DNA of 64,000 nt from Saccharomycopsis fibuligera x Saccharomycopsis cf. fibuligera (Eukaryota; Ascomycota; Saccharomycetes; Ascoideales; Saccharomycopsidaceae). The stretch covers positions 1,227,501 through 1,291,500 of the forward strand of contig CP012809.1 in assembly GCA_001936135.1 (NCBI GenBank). Reading direction: 5' to 3'. Each line of letters opens with the position of its first letter. The first letter of the stretch is position 1. A model generated the notes under the pieces. That model did no database searches. It saw only the letters and a list, made by a program, of their open reading frames with translations, and was not told the DNA's origin. Below, piece by piece: positions 1 to 10,248 of this stretch. The position numbers and the translations under genes were made by a program.

Positions 1-2
1 GT

Positions 3-623
3 GTTGCCCAAGCGGCTTTTAGTACTTCTTCAGTGAAGAAGCATGCCCGATTTTTTGAAGATATGTACGCCAATGCAAATAATGATAGAGATACCAATAG
101 GTCAGTGAAGAGTTCAATTAATAGCGGTAATTCAAGTGCAAATTTTAAGGAATCTTCTACGAGAAAATCTAACATAAAAAACAGAGAGTCACCATTAAAG
201 CAATTGGTTTATAATATGGATGATAGCCAGCAAACTACTAATTCTAGCTCAGATAAGGAAAGCACAAAAAAGGAGCCAAATAAAGTCTCGAAGCCCAAAG
301 ATATTGTTACGGTTGCAAAAAGGTCAAGAGCCAGCTCTGTTCATGGATTAGAGGTTATGAGAGAACGACAGGTTTCAAATAATGTCCTTACAATAAAATC
401 TTACAACACGGTTGATCACAATAGACTTACATTGTCGTTGAGAGAAGTTACCAAGAATACTTTGCGTGGAACTCAAAATTCGAGCTTTTATAATAAGGAT
501 ATAAACACTGCTGGGAGTTACTGTGATTTGTTGTCTAACTATGAAGCAGATAGTTCAGATGAAAGCAACAGTGTGATAAATGTTATTGACCAGAATCCTA
601 TTGCGGATGAAAACTTTGTTTAG
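3..623 (+). CDS. 3' end of an uncharacterised gene (partial)
   Basis: The frame is open from the left edge of the window to a TAG stop at 621-623, so this is the C-terminal ~206 residues of a longer protein. No ATG is needed inside the window. The segment is rich in Ser, Asn, Asp and Lys, with many Arg-Ser and Ser-Ser stretches, and looks disordered. A more ordered patch follows, containing RASSVHGLEVMRERQ and LTLSLREVTKNTLRG. I do not recognise the family. A basic, Ser-rich tail like this would suit a kinase regulator or a cytoskeletal protein, but nothing in the segment proves it. It runs tandem to BRE5, which begins 1 kb downstream. Confidence 0.6.
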   Translation, partial: VAQAAFSTSSVKKHARFFEDMYANANNDRDTNRSVKSSINSGNSSANFKESSTRKSNIKNRESPLKQLVYNMDDSQQTTNSSSDKESTKKEPNKVSKPKDIVTVAKRSRASSVHGLEVMRERQVSNNVLTIKSYNTVDHNRLTLSLREVTKNTLRGTQNSSFYNKDINTAGSYCDLLSNYEADSSDESNSVINVIDQNPIADENFV

Positions 624-1623
624 GTTTCATCAAAAATATTGTTTCAAACTATGGTGTTTTAATGTAATTTTTGTGTATAAGTTTCTAGACGTTATAAATT
701 GTTTGTTTTTGTCTGTTGGAAAATTACCGATGTAAGCAAAGGTTGGTAGATTGATGTACGAGCTAAACATTATACTCTTCAAAAATAAACATTTGGGTCA
801 TGATTAATTACTGGCCATTATATGTCAGCTTTCAATATATCTACAACTATTCCTGAAGCATATTGCTACCCAAGCTGTCCTAACATGAAGAAGCCCATCA
901 TGCTGAGAAGACCTGGGCGCCATTAGACTGTATTTCTTCATGTTGTAGCCACAAAACGCATCCACAAGCATCGTAACGCAGGATAACTCTGGAAGACGCT
1001 TAATTTCACACGACTCGATCCACCACGTGATATTGATAAAAATAAAAGCGATTTTCCAAGAATTTTTCTCCTTCTTTTTTCCGCGAACATGAAAAACTCA
1101 ATGGCCAGGAAACTAGAAATCGGAGACAGAATTTCTTCCCCAAATACACCGCCTGTTTACGTGTATTATTACTATTTCATACCTCGCGTGCGTGTGTGTA
1201 TAAATATTCACATTAATTTCTTTAGATTATCAACATAAAAGAGAAAGAAGTCATCAGCGCTTTGGATCTTCATTTCATATATCCAATTTTTTTTTTCATC
1301 ACAATCTTAGCTTTTCAACAATAGGCTTTTGCTCTTTGCCTTCTATTTTAGTTTTTCCCAATTTCCAAACCACACTTTTGGCTTGTTCTCCTTTTTGCCA
1401 TTGGATTTATTATCTTCAAAAAGATAAAAAAAATTAGAAACTGTTGCTGAAGTTTTTATTTTTTTTTTGTGTAATTCCATCCATTTCAATTTACTCTGTT
1501 GGGTATATCGTGTCTACTATCTCTTTTTTCCATGATAGATAGATTGTTCAGTTTAATAAAAAATATTACCACTCAATAATTGCTACTTTTTCAGCGTGTT
1601 GCCAATAAAATTAAAAAGAAAAT
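624..1623. other. intergenic region, BRE5 promoter
   Basis: This 1-kb stretch has no supportable gene. It is AT-rich with several short poly(dT) tracts (around 1289, 1456 and 1520). A TATA-like TATAAATA lies near 1199. It must hold the 3' UTR of the upstream gene and the BRE5 promoter. Confidence 0.5.
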
Positions 1624-3258
1624 ATGACTTCATCATCATCATCAACTTCAATTAACTCTGCCACCCACAGCTCCGTTGCCAATTCTAATACTCCTGCCAC
1701 CACCCCAAGTACCGCTGCCGGTGCCGTTGATAAGAGTTCTGCAGTTGAGTTAGAGTCCAAGGAAATTGGTTGGTCTTTTGTTCAGTATTACTACAACTTG
1801 TTTTCTAGCAACCCAAACGAAGTTTACAAGTTGTATGCTCCAAATGCAACTGTAGCTCATGATGACTTTGATGAGTTTTTAACTGAGGAGCATCCTGCTC
1901 TTGTCAATGTTGAAGCTAAGGGCACCGAGGAGATCAGATCCAAGATTTTCAACTTTACCGCCGACAAGAACCAAGACGATGTGAAGCATAAGTTCAAGAT
2001 TGTTGTCAACTCTGCAGACATCTACAACTTGAACATGTTTGGTGATTTGAAAACTATCTTGATTGTTGTTGTTGGCGAGCTTGCTAGAGGCGATTCTCCG
2101 GCTTTCAGCTTTGCTCAAACTTTTGTCATTAATCAATCTAACAAAAATGTGTACGATATTGTCAATGACGTTATGAGGATCATTCCGTTGGAAGATGAAA
2201 ACGAAAAAGAGTTTGTTGCCATTAATAACGAACCAGCTGCCAAGGAAGTAAAGGAAGATAAGCCTGCTAATAATGAGGATGCTGCTTCAAATTCTAGTCC
2301 AGCTCCTGCTGCTCCAGCTGTTACTGCCACCCCAACCCTAGCCCCGGCTGCTGCTCCAGAAAAAGAAGAAGACTCAAAAACACCAACACCAGCTGTTGCT
2401 CCTACTGTAAAACAAGATGCCGAATTGAAGTCTGTTGCTGACAAGAAAGCGGGTAAAGAAGATGAATCTACTGCCACGTCTGCTGCTGATGTTTCTACTG
2501 CTGCCACTTCTACTGCTTCTACTCCTGGTAAAAAGGATGAGCCGAAATTTTCCCAAGATACAAAGCAGGCTGCTTATGCTTCAAAGAAAGTAGAAGAAAA
2601 GAAACTCAAGGAAGCATCCCCTACCAAGCTTGAAAAACCAACTTCTGCCAATGTTGCTTCTGCCCTTGCTGAGAAACCAACTTCTGAATCAGAATCTAAA
2701 GGCCCGACTTCCTGGGCCGCAAGAGCAGCAAAGAAAGGTACTGAACCGGCCAAGAAGCAAGTTATCACTACGCCACCTACTTCCAAGTCTTCTGTATCTA
2801 AGCCACCTACTGCTACTACTACTGAACCAGCTTCAGGAAAGGATGATGGATTTGACTTGGTCAAGAACAAGAAAATCAAGAAGTCCTTCAAACTTTCTTC
2901 TGCAGAGGTCTATCCTGTTTACATCCGCGGTATTTCTGAAAAGTTGACCACTGAAGAATTGACTGCTAAGTTGGAATCTAATTTTGGTGACGTTTTCTCT
3001 TGTGTGGTCAAAAATTTTGTTGCATTAGTGGATTTCAAGACTGTTAGAGCCCAAGAGCAAGCACTTAAGACTAGAACCTTGTCCATCGATGGAAAATTTG
3101 ACATCACGATTGAACCAAGAACTACAAAGGGCAATGATAAAGAAGGTAAACACTTTAAAAAGGACGGAAAGCCAAATGGTAAAAAATTTGTCAATGCTAA
3201 TAACAAGAAGCCTGCTGGAAAGTTTCAGAAAGCTAAAAAGGATGTTGAAAAAAACTAA
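1624..3258 (+). CDS. BRE5: Bre5-like NTF2/RRM protein (Ubp3 deubiquitinase cofactor, G3BP family)
   Basis: The 544-residue protein has the G3BP/Bre5 layout. After a Ser/Thr/Ala-rich leader, an NTF2-like domain spans about residues 42-190 (EIGWSFVQYYYNLFSSNP, KLYAPNATVAH). A long low-complexity Ala/Pro/Lys/Thr linker spans about 200-425, and an RRM about 430-500 (VYPVYIRGISEKLTTEEL, FVALVDF). The C-terminus is Lys/Asn-rich. In S. cerevisiae Bre5 binds Ubp3 through the NTF2 domain, and the pair deubiquitinates COPII and COPI subunits and acts in ribophagy; the same role is inferred here. The start is the first ATG in frame, after an A-rich leader. Bre5 is the best match among yeast NTF2+RRM proteins. 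Confidence 0.85.
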   Translation: MTSSSSSTSINSATHSSVANSNTPATTPSTAAGAVDKSSAVELESKEIGWSFVQYYYNLFSSNPNEVYKLYAPNATVAHDDFDEFLTEEHPALVNVEAKGTEEIRSKIFNFTADKNQDDVKHKFKIVVNSADIYNLNMFGDLKTILIVVVGELARGDSPAFSFAQTFVINQSNKNVYDIVNDVMRIIPLEDENEKEFVAINNEPAAKEVKEDKPANNEDAASNSSPAPAAPAVTATPTLAPAAAPEKEEDSKTPTPAVAPTVKQDAELKSVADKKAGKEDESTATSAADVSTAATSTASTPGKKDEPKFSQDTKQAAYASKKVEEKKLKEASPTKLEKPTSANVASALAEKPTSESESKGPTSWAARAAKKGTEPAKKQVITTPPTSKSSVSKPPTATTTEPASGKDDGFDLVKNKKIKKSFKLSSAEVYPVYIRGISEKLTTEELTAKLESNFGDVFSCVVKNFVALVDFKTVRAQEQALKTRTLSIDGKFDITIEPRTTKGNDKEGKHFKKDGKPNGKKFVNANNKKPAGKFQKAKKDVEKN

Positions 3259-3969
3259 TTTTGCTTTTTCTTGTTTACAAGAGTCATTTAAAGCAATTGC
3301 TTTTCACATTATACTTCCTTATTAGTTTATTATTATTTTTATTTTTATTTAATCAATAATTGTATAGCTATCATTTTTAATTCTTTTGTTTTGTTTGTTT
3401 TGCTTTTACCCTTTTACATTTACTCATTTCATTTTTCAAATTGTTGGTTCAGTATTGGTCATTCGTTGATACACTTCCAATCGCTCGCTGCAAGGTTGAA
3501 ACAGGTTAGGCTACCGCTGCAAATGACTTTAATGTTCCAGGCAAAACTTACAGTTCGCAAGAAAGAAAAATATGTTTCACTCATTAACTAACATAGGAAA
3601 GCAGCACAACTAAAAAGAAAATTGCTTGAAAAGTAATTTAAAACATAAAAAAATCACCATCTCCTCCCTCTCACACAAAAATACCAACAAACTAAAATTT
3701 TTTCTCCTCCAATGCCACGATTCTGAATCCACGAAAACACCATTTCTCTCATTTTACGAAAAAATCATCATTGCATACATTACTTTGTTTTGTTACCAGT
3801 TTGTCACTGCTAGTTTATTGTCATAGTTAGTCAAGTTAATAATAAAAACCTCGGTTTTCTGTCATACTCTGCGAGTTTCTGTAGCTTGATGTAATAATCA
3901 GCAGGAATTATGTAGCATAATGCAATAAATGCCTATATAAACTTGTATTAATATGCTCTAAGCGTTATA
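3259..3969. other. intergenic region between BRE5 and the HSP104 control region
   Basis: About 700 AT-rich bases without a supportable gene. They hold the BRE5 3' UTR and the distal HSP104 promoter. Short frames at 3391-3591 and 3626-3826 have no recognisable protein features. Confidence 0.5.
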
Positions 3970-4066
3970 TTCTAGCATATTCTAACATACTCTAGCATAT
4001 TCTAGCATATTCTAACAGGTTCTAGCACCTTCGAGAATATTCCAGCAGGACTTTGCTAGAAGCTTC
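3970..4066 (+). promoter_or_regulatory. heat-shock element array upstream of HSP104
   Basis: TTC triplets occur at 3970, 3980, 4000, 4010, 4020, 4030 and 4040, an exact 10-bp period; position 3990 reads CTC. A perfect TTC-GAA-TTC alternation spans 4030-4042, and a further GAA/TTC pair lies at 4059 and 4064. Hsf1 binds 5-bp nGAAn units in alternating orientation, so same-strand TTC every 10 bp is the gapped form of a heat-shock element. The array ends about 190 bp before the HSP104 ATG and just upstream of a TATA box, as expected for a strong Hsf1 target. Confidence 0.9.
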
Positions 4067-4097
4067 CTCGCTAGCCGCAAAAGAACGCAAAGTCAAG

Positions 4098-4104
4098 TAT
4101 ATAA
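4098..4104 (+). promoter_or_regulatory. TATA box of HSP104
   Basis: TATATAA lies about 30 bp after the heat-shock element array and 148 bp before the HSP104 start codon. This is normal spacing for a stress-induced yeast promoter. Confidence 0.7.
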
Positions 4105-4251
4105 GCTCATCGCTCGAGCCTATTGCCAACAATGCTTGTACCTGAGTTTGCTCATCGCATTTTTTTCATTTCTACATAAGCAAACAAACTTATTCATTTA
4201 CAATTATAATCACAAATACAATTACACGCATACACATAAACTACTACAAAC

Positions 4252-6945
4252 ATGGAAGAATCTAAGTTCACTGACAACGCATTGGCTGTTATTACAAATG
4301 CCTCCAATTTGGCTAAACAGCAGGCCAATACCCAAATAGTACCCCTTCATTTCCTCGGAGCATTTGCAGCTCCTGAGGGAGACGATAACACAACGCCCTA
4401 CTTGAAGACTATTGTGGAAAGAGCTAGATACGACTGGCAAAAATTGTTCAGATCAATCAATTCTCATTTGGTGAAATTGCCTTCTCAGACTCCTGTCCCT
4501 AATGACATTGGCATCTCATACTCTACCAAGGAGTTGTTGGAGAAGGCCGAGAAATACATGAAGACACAAAAGGATAGTTATATTGCTCAAGACCACATAT
4601 TGCTTGCTCTTTTGGATGACTCTTCAATCAAGACTTTGTTGAAAGAGAACAGTGTCAATCCAGAAACTTTGAGAAACCAAGTTTATGAATTGAGAGGTAG
4701 CAAGAGAATAGATTCCAGAAAAGCCGATACTTCCCAAAAATACGAGTTTTTGAGCAAATATGCCATTGATGTTACGGAACAAGCTAGACAAGGTAAACTT
4801 GATCCAGTGATTGGAAGAGAAGAAGAAATTAGAAGAACCATCAGAGTGTTGGCTAGAAGAACTAAGTCCAATCCATGTCTCATTGGTGATCCTGGTGTCG
4901 GTAAGACCTCTATTGTCGAGGGAGTTGCTCAAAGAATTATCGACGGTGATGTGCCAAACATTTTGCTGGAGTGCAAATTATTTGCTCTTGATATCACAGC
5001 TTTAAGGGCTGGTGCTAAATTCCAAGGTGAATTTGAAGAAAGAGTTAAAGGTGTTTTGAAAGAGATTGAGGATGCTACAGACATGATCATCTTGTTCATT
5101 GATGAAATTCACATGTTGATGGGTGATGGTAAATCCGATGCTGCTAATTTGCTTAAACCAATGTTGGCTAGAGGTACTTTACATTGTATTGGTGCAACCA
5201 CTATCACTGAATATAGAAAATATGTTGAAAAAGATGGGGCTTTTGAGAGAAGATTCCAAAAGATTGATGTTAGGGAACCAACAGTCAGAGAGACTACTGC
5301 CATCTTAAGAGGATTGGCTCCAAAGTATGAAATTCATCACGGTGTCAGAATTTTGGACTCTGCCTTGGTCACCGCTTCTCAATTGGCAAAAAGATACTTG
5401 ACGTATAGAAAATTGCCAGACAGCGCTGTTGACTTGATTGATGAAAGTGCTGCTACTGTTGCTGTTACCAGAGATTCTAAACCTGAAGAGCTCGATTCAA
5501 AAGAAAGAGAATTGCAATTACTTGAAGTTGAAATTAAGGCTTTGGAAAGAGATGTTAATACTGATCCTGCAACCAAAGAAAGACTCCAGCAAGCTACTCA
5601 AAAGAAAGAATCGTTGGAGGATGAGTTGAGACCATTGAGAGAAAGATTTAATCAAGAAAGAGCTGGTCATGAAGAATTGACTTCTGCAAAGAGAAAGTTA
5701 GACGATTTGGAAATCAAGGCTTCAGATGCAGAAAGAAGACATGATACTGCAACTGCGGCCGATTTAAGATATTTTGCCATCCCAGATATTAAGCAAAGAA
5801 TTTCAGAATTAGAAAAAAAGGCTGCTGAAGAAGAAGCAAATCTTGGCGCAAATGCTATGATTCAAAACATTGTTGGTAGCGAGCAAGTAGCTGAAACTGC
5901 TGCCAGATTAACTGGTATTCCAGTTTCCAAGTTGACTCAAGCAGAAAACGAAAAATTAATCCACATGGAAAAAGAAATTTCCAAGGACATTGTTGGTCAA
6001 AGCGCAGCAGTCAAAGCTGTCTCCAATGCTATCAGATTGAGTAGATCTGGATTGGCTAATCCGAATCAACCAGCCTCTTTCTTATTTTTGGGTTTGTCTG
6101 GTTCTGGTAAGACAGAGTTGGCTAAGAAGTTGGCAGGATTTTTGTTCAATAATGAGAAAGCAATGATCAGAATTGACTGTTCAGAATTGGGTGACAAATG
6201 GTCTGCATCCAAATTGTTGGGTAGTGCTCCTGGTTACGTTGGTTATGAAGAAGGCGGTATTTTGACTAACGCTTTGGGTCGCCAACCATATTCAGTCATT
6301 TTGTTTGATGAAATTGAAAAAGCTGCTCCAGAAGTCACCACGGTGTTGCTTCAATTGTTGGATGATGGTAGAATTACTTCTTCTGCTGGTAAGACTATTG
6401 ACGGTTCCAATGCTATTGTTATTATGACATCCAATCTTGGTGCCGAATTAATTGCTGGTAGCCCAACCTCAATTCCAAGTCCAGAAGTTAAGCAACAAAT
6501 TGTTAACAATGTCAAATTACATTTCAGACCGGAGTTCTTGAACCGTATTTCAGAAACCATTGTTTTCAACAAGTTGTCCAAGAAGGCTATCAGCAAGATT
6601 GTTCATATCAGATTAAAGGAGATTGAGGCGAGATTTAATGCTAACAATAAGAATATCAAGTTGGATGTTTCTGACGACGCTGTTGAATGGTTGTGTGCAA
6701 ATGGTTATTCTGATGACTTGGGTGCTAGACCATTGAATCGTTTGATCCAAGCTGAAATATTAAACAAGTTAGCGGTGTTGATTTTGAGACAGCAAGTTTT
6801 GGACAAAGAAACTGTAAAAGTTGAACTTAATAGACTTGGCGATGGTCTAGAAGTTGTGCCTAACCACGAAGGTGAAGCTGATGTTGAATTTGATGACTGG
6901 AATGATGATGCTGATCTCGATGAAGAAGACATTGTTGTTGATTAA
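4252..6945 (+). CDS. HSP104: Hsp104 protein disaggregase (ClpB/Hsp100 family)
   Basis: A full-length, 897-residue Hsp100 AAA+ chaperone that threads aggregated proteins through a hexameric pore together with Hsp70/Hsp40, and that maintains yeast prions. The N domain starts [17 protein letters not shown]1 has Walker A GDPGVGKT at 212-219 and Walker B ending in D284-E285. A coiled-coil middle domain covers about 410-525. NBD2 has Walker A GLSGSGKT at 614-621 and Walker B LFDE at 684-687. The C-terminus is acidic, as in cytosolic Hsp104 and unlike mitochondrial Hsp78, and there is no targeting peptide. No key residue is missing. The only in-frame CTG I found lies at 4966, at a site that is Gln in S. 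cerevisiae. Hsf1 control is shown by the upstream array. Confidence 0.97.
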   Translation: MEESKFTDNALAVITNASNLAKQQANTQIVPLHFLGAFAAPEGDDNTTPYLKTIVERARYDWQKLFRSINSHLVKLPSQTPVPNDIGISYSTKELLEKAEKYMKTQKDSYIAQDHILLALLDDSSIKTLLKENSVNPETLRNQVYELRGSKRIDSRKADTSQKYEFLSKYAIDVTEQARQGKLDPVIGREEEIRRTIRVLARRTKSNPCLIGDPGVGKTSIVEGVAQRIIDGDVPNILLECKLFALDITALRAGAKFQGEFEERVKGVLKEIEDATDMIILFIDEIHMLMGDGKSDAANLLKPMLARGTLHCIGATTITEYRKYVEKDGAFERRFQKIDVREPTVRETTAILRGLAPKYEIHHGVRILDSALVTASQLAKRYLTYRKLPDSAVDLIDESAATVAVTRDSKPEELDSKERELQLLEVEIKALERDVNTDPATKERLQQATQKKESLEDELRPLRERFNQERAGHEELTSAKRKLDDLEIKASDAERRHDTATAADLRYFAIPDIKQRISELEKKAAEEEANLGANAMIQNIVGSEQVAETAARLTGIPVSKLTQAENEKLIHMEKEISKDIVGQSAAVKAVSNAIRLSRSGLANPNQPASFLFLGLSGSGKTELAKKLAGFLFNNEKAMIRIDCSELGDKWSASKLLGSAPGYVGYEEGGILTNALGRQPYSVILFDEIEKAAPEVTTVLLQLLDDGRITSSAGKTIDGSNAIVIMTSNLGAELIAGSPTSIPSPEVKQQIVNNVKLHFRPEFLNRISETIVFNKLSKKAISKIVHIRLKEIEARFNANNKNIKLDVSDDAVEWLCANGYSDDLGARPLNRLIQAEILNKLAVLILRQQVLDKETVKVELNRLGDGLEVVPNHEGEADVEFDDWNDDADLDEEDIVVD

Positions 6946-7444
6946 TTGAGAGCAAAAATGTTAGTTATTTCTTCTTCCTTCTTTTTTCCCTCTATACAAA
7001 ATTTATTTTATTAAAGTTATTTATTCCTCTATTTAATTCTATTGATTGGATTCCCTTTTTAATGTCAGTTTTTTTGTCTTTTTCTTTTATTAATGGTACA
7101 TATTTTTTCTGTTGAAAAATGGTTCAAGTTTATATGTTTTCATGGCACACGCTAATATGTTATAATATTAAGCGGAATTTAATGCTTTTTAATTTATCTG
7201 TAGTTTTGGCAGACTTTACTAATGAGTGATGATCTCAAAAAGTAAAAATTGGTTGTAGGCTTCGAAACTTGAAAAAAGTAACGATAGCGGTGCAGGTGGA
7301 GAAAAGAAAAAAAAAGTAAAAATATGTCAAATTCTGAAATTACACAAGCGCTAACCGCATCAACAGCAGCACTCATCGAGTATAACAACATCTTTTGCGC
7401 CTGTAATCATCAAGCTTGGTTTATCACAATATAAAGCCATCGCA
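6946..7444. other. intergenic region HSP104-CSN5
   Basis: About 500 AT-rich bases holding the HSP104 3' UTR and the CSN5 promoter. No gene is supported. Confidence 0.5.
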
Positions 7445-9625
7445 ATGTTTCAGCCAAATATAAATTCCTCATTGGCATATCATTTGAGCACTAACTTGCA
7501 GGCAAAGCACAGACACTCTTGTGGAGCAGCAACAACCGCACGCTCCACAGAGTTCATCAGCGACTTGGCGCCTCTGACTATTGATTTAAATAAAATTTTG
7601 AAAAGCGAAGCGTTCCAAAAAGAAAAGCAGTCTCAAAATGAGAGCAACACTAATGGCAATGATAGCAATTTTATTCATAGTAAATGGTCCACAGCAGAAG
7701 ATTTTTACGACTTGGACAATTATACTCCTGGATCATTAAAGGATAGCAAGCCTTGGAAACAAAACGCAACTTATTTCCAAAATGTTTACATTTCCTCGGT
7801 GGCATTGATGAAAATGACAATCCACGCTGACTCAGGAGGCGATATTGAGGTGATGGGAATGATGATTGGCAAAATTATTCCCCATGGGATGGTTATCATG
7901 GATACGTATTCCTTGCCTGTTGTTGGTACCGAAACCAGAGTCAATGCCCAGTCAGAGTCCTATGAGTTCATGGTGCAATATTTAGACTCTTTGAACAAGT
8001 TGGGCTATAGAAACGAAAACATTATTGGATGGTACCATTCGCATCCAGGGTATGGATGCTGGTTAAGTGGTATCGATGTGGCTACCGAAAGTTTGAACCA
8101 AACTTACCAGGACCCATACTTGGCTATCGTTATTGATCCTAAAAAGACAAAAATCGACGGCAAAGTTGAAATTGGCGCTTTTAGAACTTATCCTGAGGAG
8201 AACTCAAATACTGGCAGCAATAATAAAAAGCAGAAACAAAAGCAGAGTAAGCAGACGGATACAGGTGACATTGCTCTTGGGAAGATTCCGAATTCCAAAT
8301 TAAAGGATTTTGGGGTGCATTCATCAAGATATTATTCATTAAACGTTAGCATATTCAAATCGAAGTACGACGAGTCGATCTTAAGACTATTAATGAACAA
8401 CTATTGGGTATCTGGGCTTACAGGATTGTTTGATGACGAAGATGACGATGGTGAAGATACAAATTTGTTAGAAAAGTCGGAGGAATCAACTAATGCCAAA
8501 ATGCTATCGTTGTTGAACAAATTTGATAAGAGTTATGAGATAATCAAGTCAAAATTATTAATAAAATCAAGCAAAGCAATATCTTCATTGTCCAGAAATT
8601 TACCAGATTGTAGTTCCGGGAAAAGCGACAAGAATAAACATATTGCTTTAGTATTGCCTAAGTCAGAAAAGGTAAAGCTGACTAAGCAAACAAAAGCACC
8701 TTCACTGTCGAGAAACACGCCTAGCGATATTCAATTGCAACAAACATTGAATATTGGTAGCAACAACAATAATTACAAAATAAGTGAAAGAGATTACACC
8801 GTTGATATAGAAGTTTCAGATGACAATGATGATGCGCTATCGGCCAACAGCAGCAGCACCGCTACCAATAATAAGGCGGGAAAATCTGTGCCTATCCTTC
8901 GTGAAGATAGACTAGACGGCAGCTCCGGGCCTGTTGATATCAGGATGAAAGATGCTGATGATGATGATAATTACGAAAATTATGGTTCTGTTGATTCAGA
9001 TACTTCGATTGATAATGTCTCTACTTTTTCATCATCATCAGCTGTCAACAGCAATTTGAAGCCTTTTGGTAAATCAAGTAGCAACTACTTGAAAAAGCTA
9101 AATAGCAGTCAAAGCTTAAATGTAAACTCAAGCAATGCATTGACACATTCCAATGTGTCAGCCTCAAATTCAGGTTTCGTTAATGCTGAATCAATTAGTG
9201 TGTCTGGTGCTTCTGCTACTGACATCAGTGCTTCTGCTGACATTAACGCTTTTCCTTCTACTAAACCGCAACCAATTGGAGGCTCAAGCTCTATTGGCCA
9301 CAAATTCAAGAGGCAATTTGAGCAGCAACGCCAAAAGAGAAAAGATTTGTTAAAATACTATGAATCCAAACGCGAACAGGATGAAGAAAAGCGACATCTT
9401 TCCATCCCTGGTGAAACTTCCAAAGCCAAAGACGAAGATTACATATATCAAAGGTACATTCAAGGGCTTGAAGAAAAGAAGAAATGTAAACAGCAGCACG
9501 AAAAGACAAGAAATAATTATATCGATGTACACATTGGGCAATTGAATAATCAGGCCAAAAATTTAGCAAATGAAGAGCTTAGGAATTCGTTATCACTAAA
9601 GCTTCAACAGGAGCTTTTCTTTTAA
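7445..9625 (+). CDS. RRI1: COP9 signalosome subunit 5 (JAMM/MPN+ deneddylase) with a long C-terminal extension
   Basis: The catalytic core is that of Csn5/Rri1, which removes Rub1/NEDD8 from cullins. The JAMM zinc motif is complete: Glu135 in EVMGMMIG, then His198-Ser-His200-Pro through to Asp211, with the Csn5 signature GYGCWLSGID. This tells it apart from Rpn11. The MPN core ends near residue 300. A long tail (about 310-726) follows, rich in Ser, Asn and Asp, with polar runs (DDNDDA, NSSSTATNN) and a charged Gln/Lys/Arg helix near 625-690. The protein is 726 residues against about 440 in S. cerevisiae, so the tail is a lineage expansion. It is convergent with CDC20. The core is clear; the role of the tail is unknown. 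Confidence 0.9.
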   Translation: MFQPNINSSLAYHLSTNLQAKHRHSCGAATTARSTEFISDLAPLTIDLNKILKSEAFQKEKQSQNESNTNGNDSNFIHSKWSTAEDFYDLDNYTPGSLKDSKPWKQNATYFQNVYISSVALMKMTIHADSGGDIEVMGMMIGKIIPHGMVIMDTYSLPVVGTETRVNAQSESYEFMVQYLDSLNKLGYRNENIIGWYHSHPGYGCWLSGIDVATESLNQTYQDPYLAIVIDPKKTKIDGKVEIGAFRTYPEENSNTGSNNKKQKQKQSKQTDTGDIALGKIPNSKLKDFGVHSSRYYSLNVSIFKSKYDESILRLLMNNYWVSGLTGLFDDEDDDGEDTNLLEKSEESTNAKMLSLLNKFDKSYEIIKSKLLIKSSKAISSLSRNLPDCSSGKSDKNKHIALVLPKSEKVKLTKQTKAPSLSRNTPSDIQLQQTLNIGSNNNNYKISERDYTVDIEVSDDNDDALSANSSSTATNNKAGKSVPILREDRLDGSSGPVDIRMKDADDDDNYENYGSVDSDTSIDNVSTFSSSSAVNSNLKPFGKSSSNYLKKLNSSQSLNVNSSNALTHSNVSASNSGFVNAESISVSGASATDISASADINAFPSTKPQPIGGSSSIGHKFKRQFEQQRQKRKDLLKYYESKREQDEEKRHLSIPGETSKAKDEDYIYQRYIQGLEEKKKCKQQHEKTRNNYIDVHIGQLNNQAKNLANEELRNSLSLKLQQELFF

Positions 9626-10248
9626 ACCCATGTTTAAAAATCCTGTTTTTGTGAATATAGTTCAGTATAGCTAATTGGATTTAATAATAGTTTGTATAGA
9701 GTTTTATGTCAGTTGAAGAAACAGATCTACATTGTCTTTGACTTTCTAATGAAGTAGATTCTATGCTAGCGTAACTGTGAAATTGCTCTTTAATCTGGAA
9801 AACGAAAATCTTGATGAGAAGTTATTGCTATAAAGGCATAGGAAAATAGATGTAGTTACGAAGTGTTTCAGGATTTTATTTTTGAAAAATAGAATTTTTA
9901 TTTTGTCTCGAAACCGGGACATGACGAAGTGGGTATGCGTTGAAGAAAGAAAAGGATGCAATGGAAAGAAACTAAAACTTAACGAAGACAAAAAAAAAAT
10001 GATAACAAAGAGTCTTTTTGGAAATGAAAAAACAGTCCAGTAATGAGAGAAAGAGAGAAACAAAAAGCGACGGAAATTTAACAAAGAAACCAACAAAAGA
10101 AAAAACAAACAAAGAAATGATTAGAAATATTTCGTAACAGGACAGAATAACAATAGGCTGAGTTGATGCTTGTATTGCGTGGGAAATAAAAAGGTATAAT
10201 TTGATCTCGGTTTTCAGAACTTTTTGGAAGAAATGAAGCATAAACCAT
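9626..10248. other. 3' intergenic region between convergent CSN5 and CDC20
   Basis: AT-rich sequence holding the 3' ends of both convergent genes. The minus-strand frames at 9761-10241 read as Phe/Leu/Ser runs from T-rich DNA and are not credible genes. Confidence 0.5.

Noticed and set aside
9761-10241. Minus-strand frames of 89-115 codons rich in Phe, Leu and Ser.
   Set aside because: They are translations of A/T homopolymer-rich 3' UTR sequence between convergent genes. The apparent hydrophobicity is compositional.
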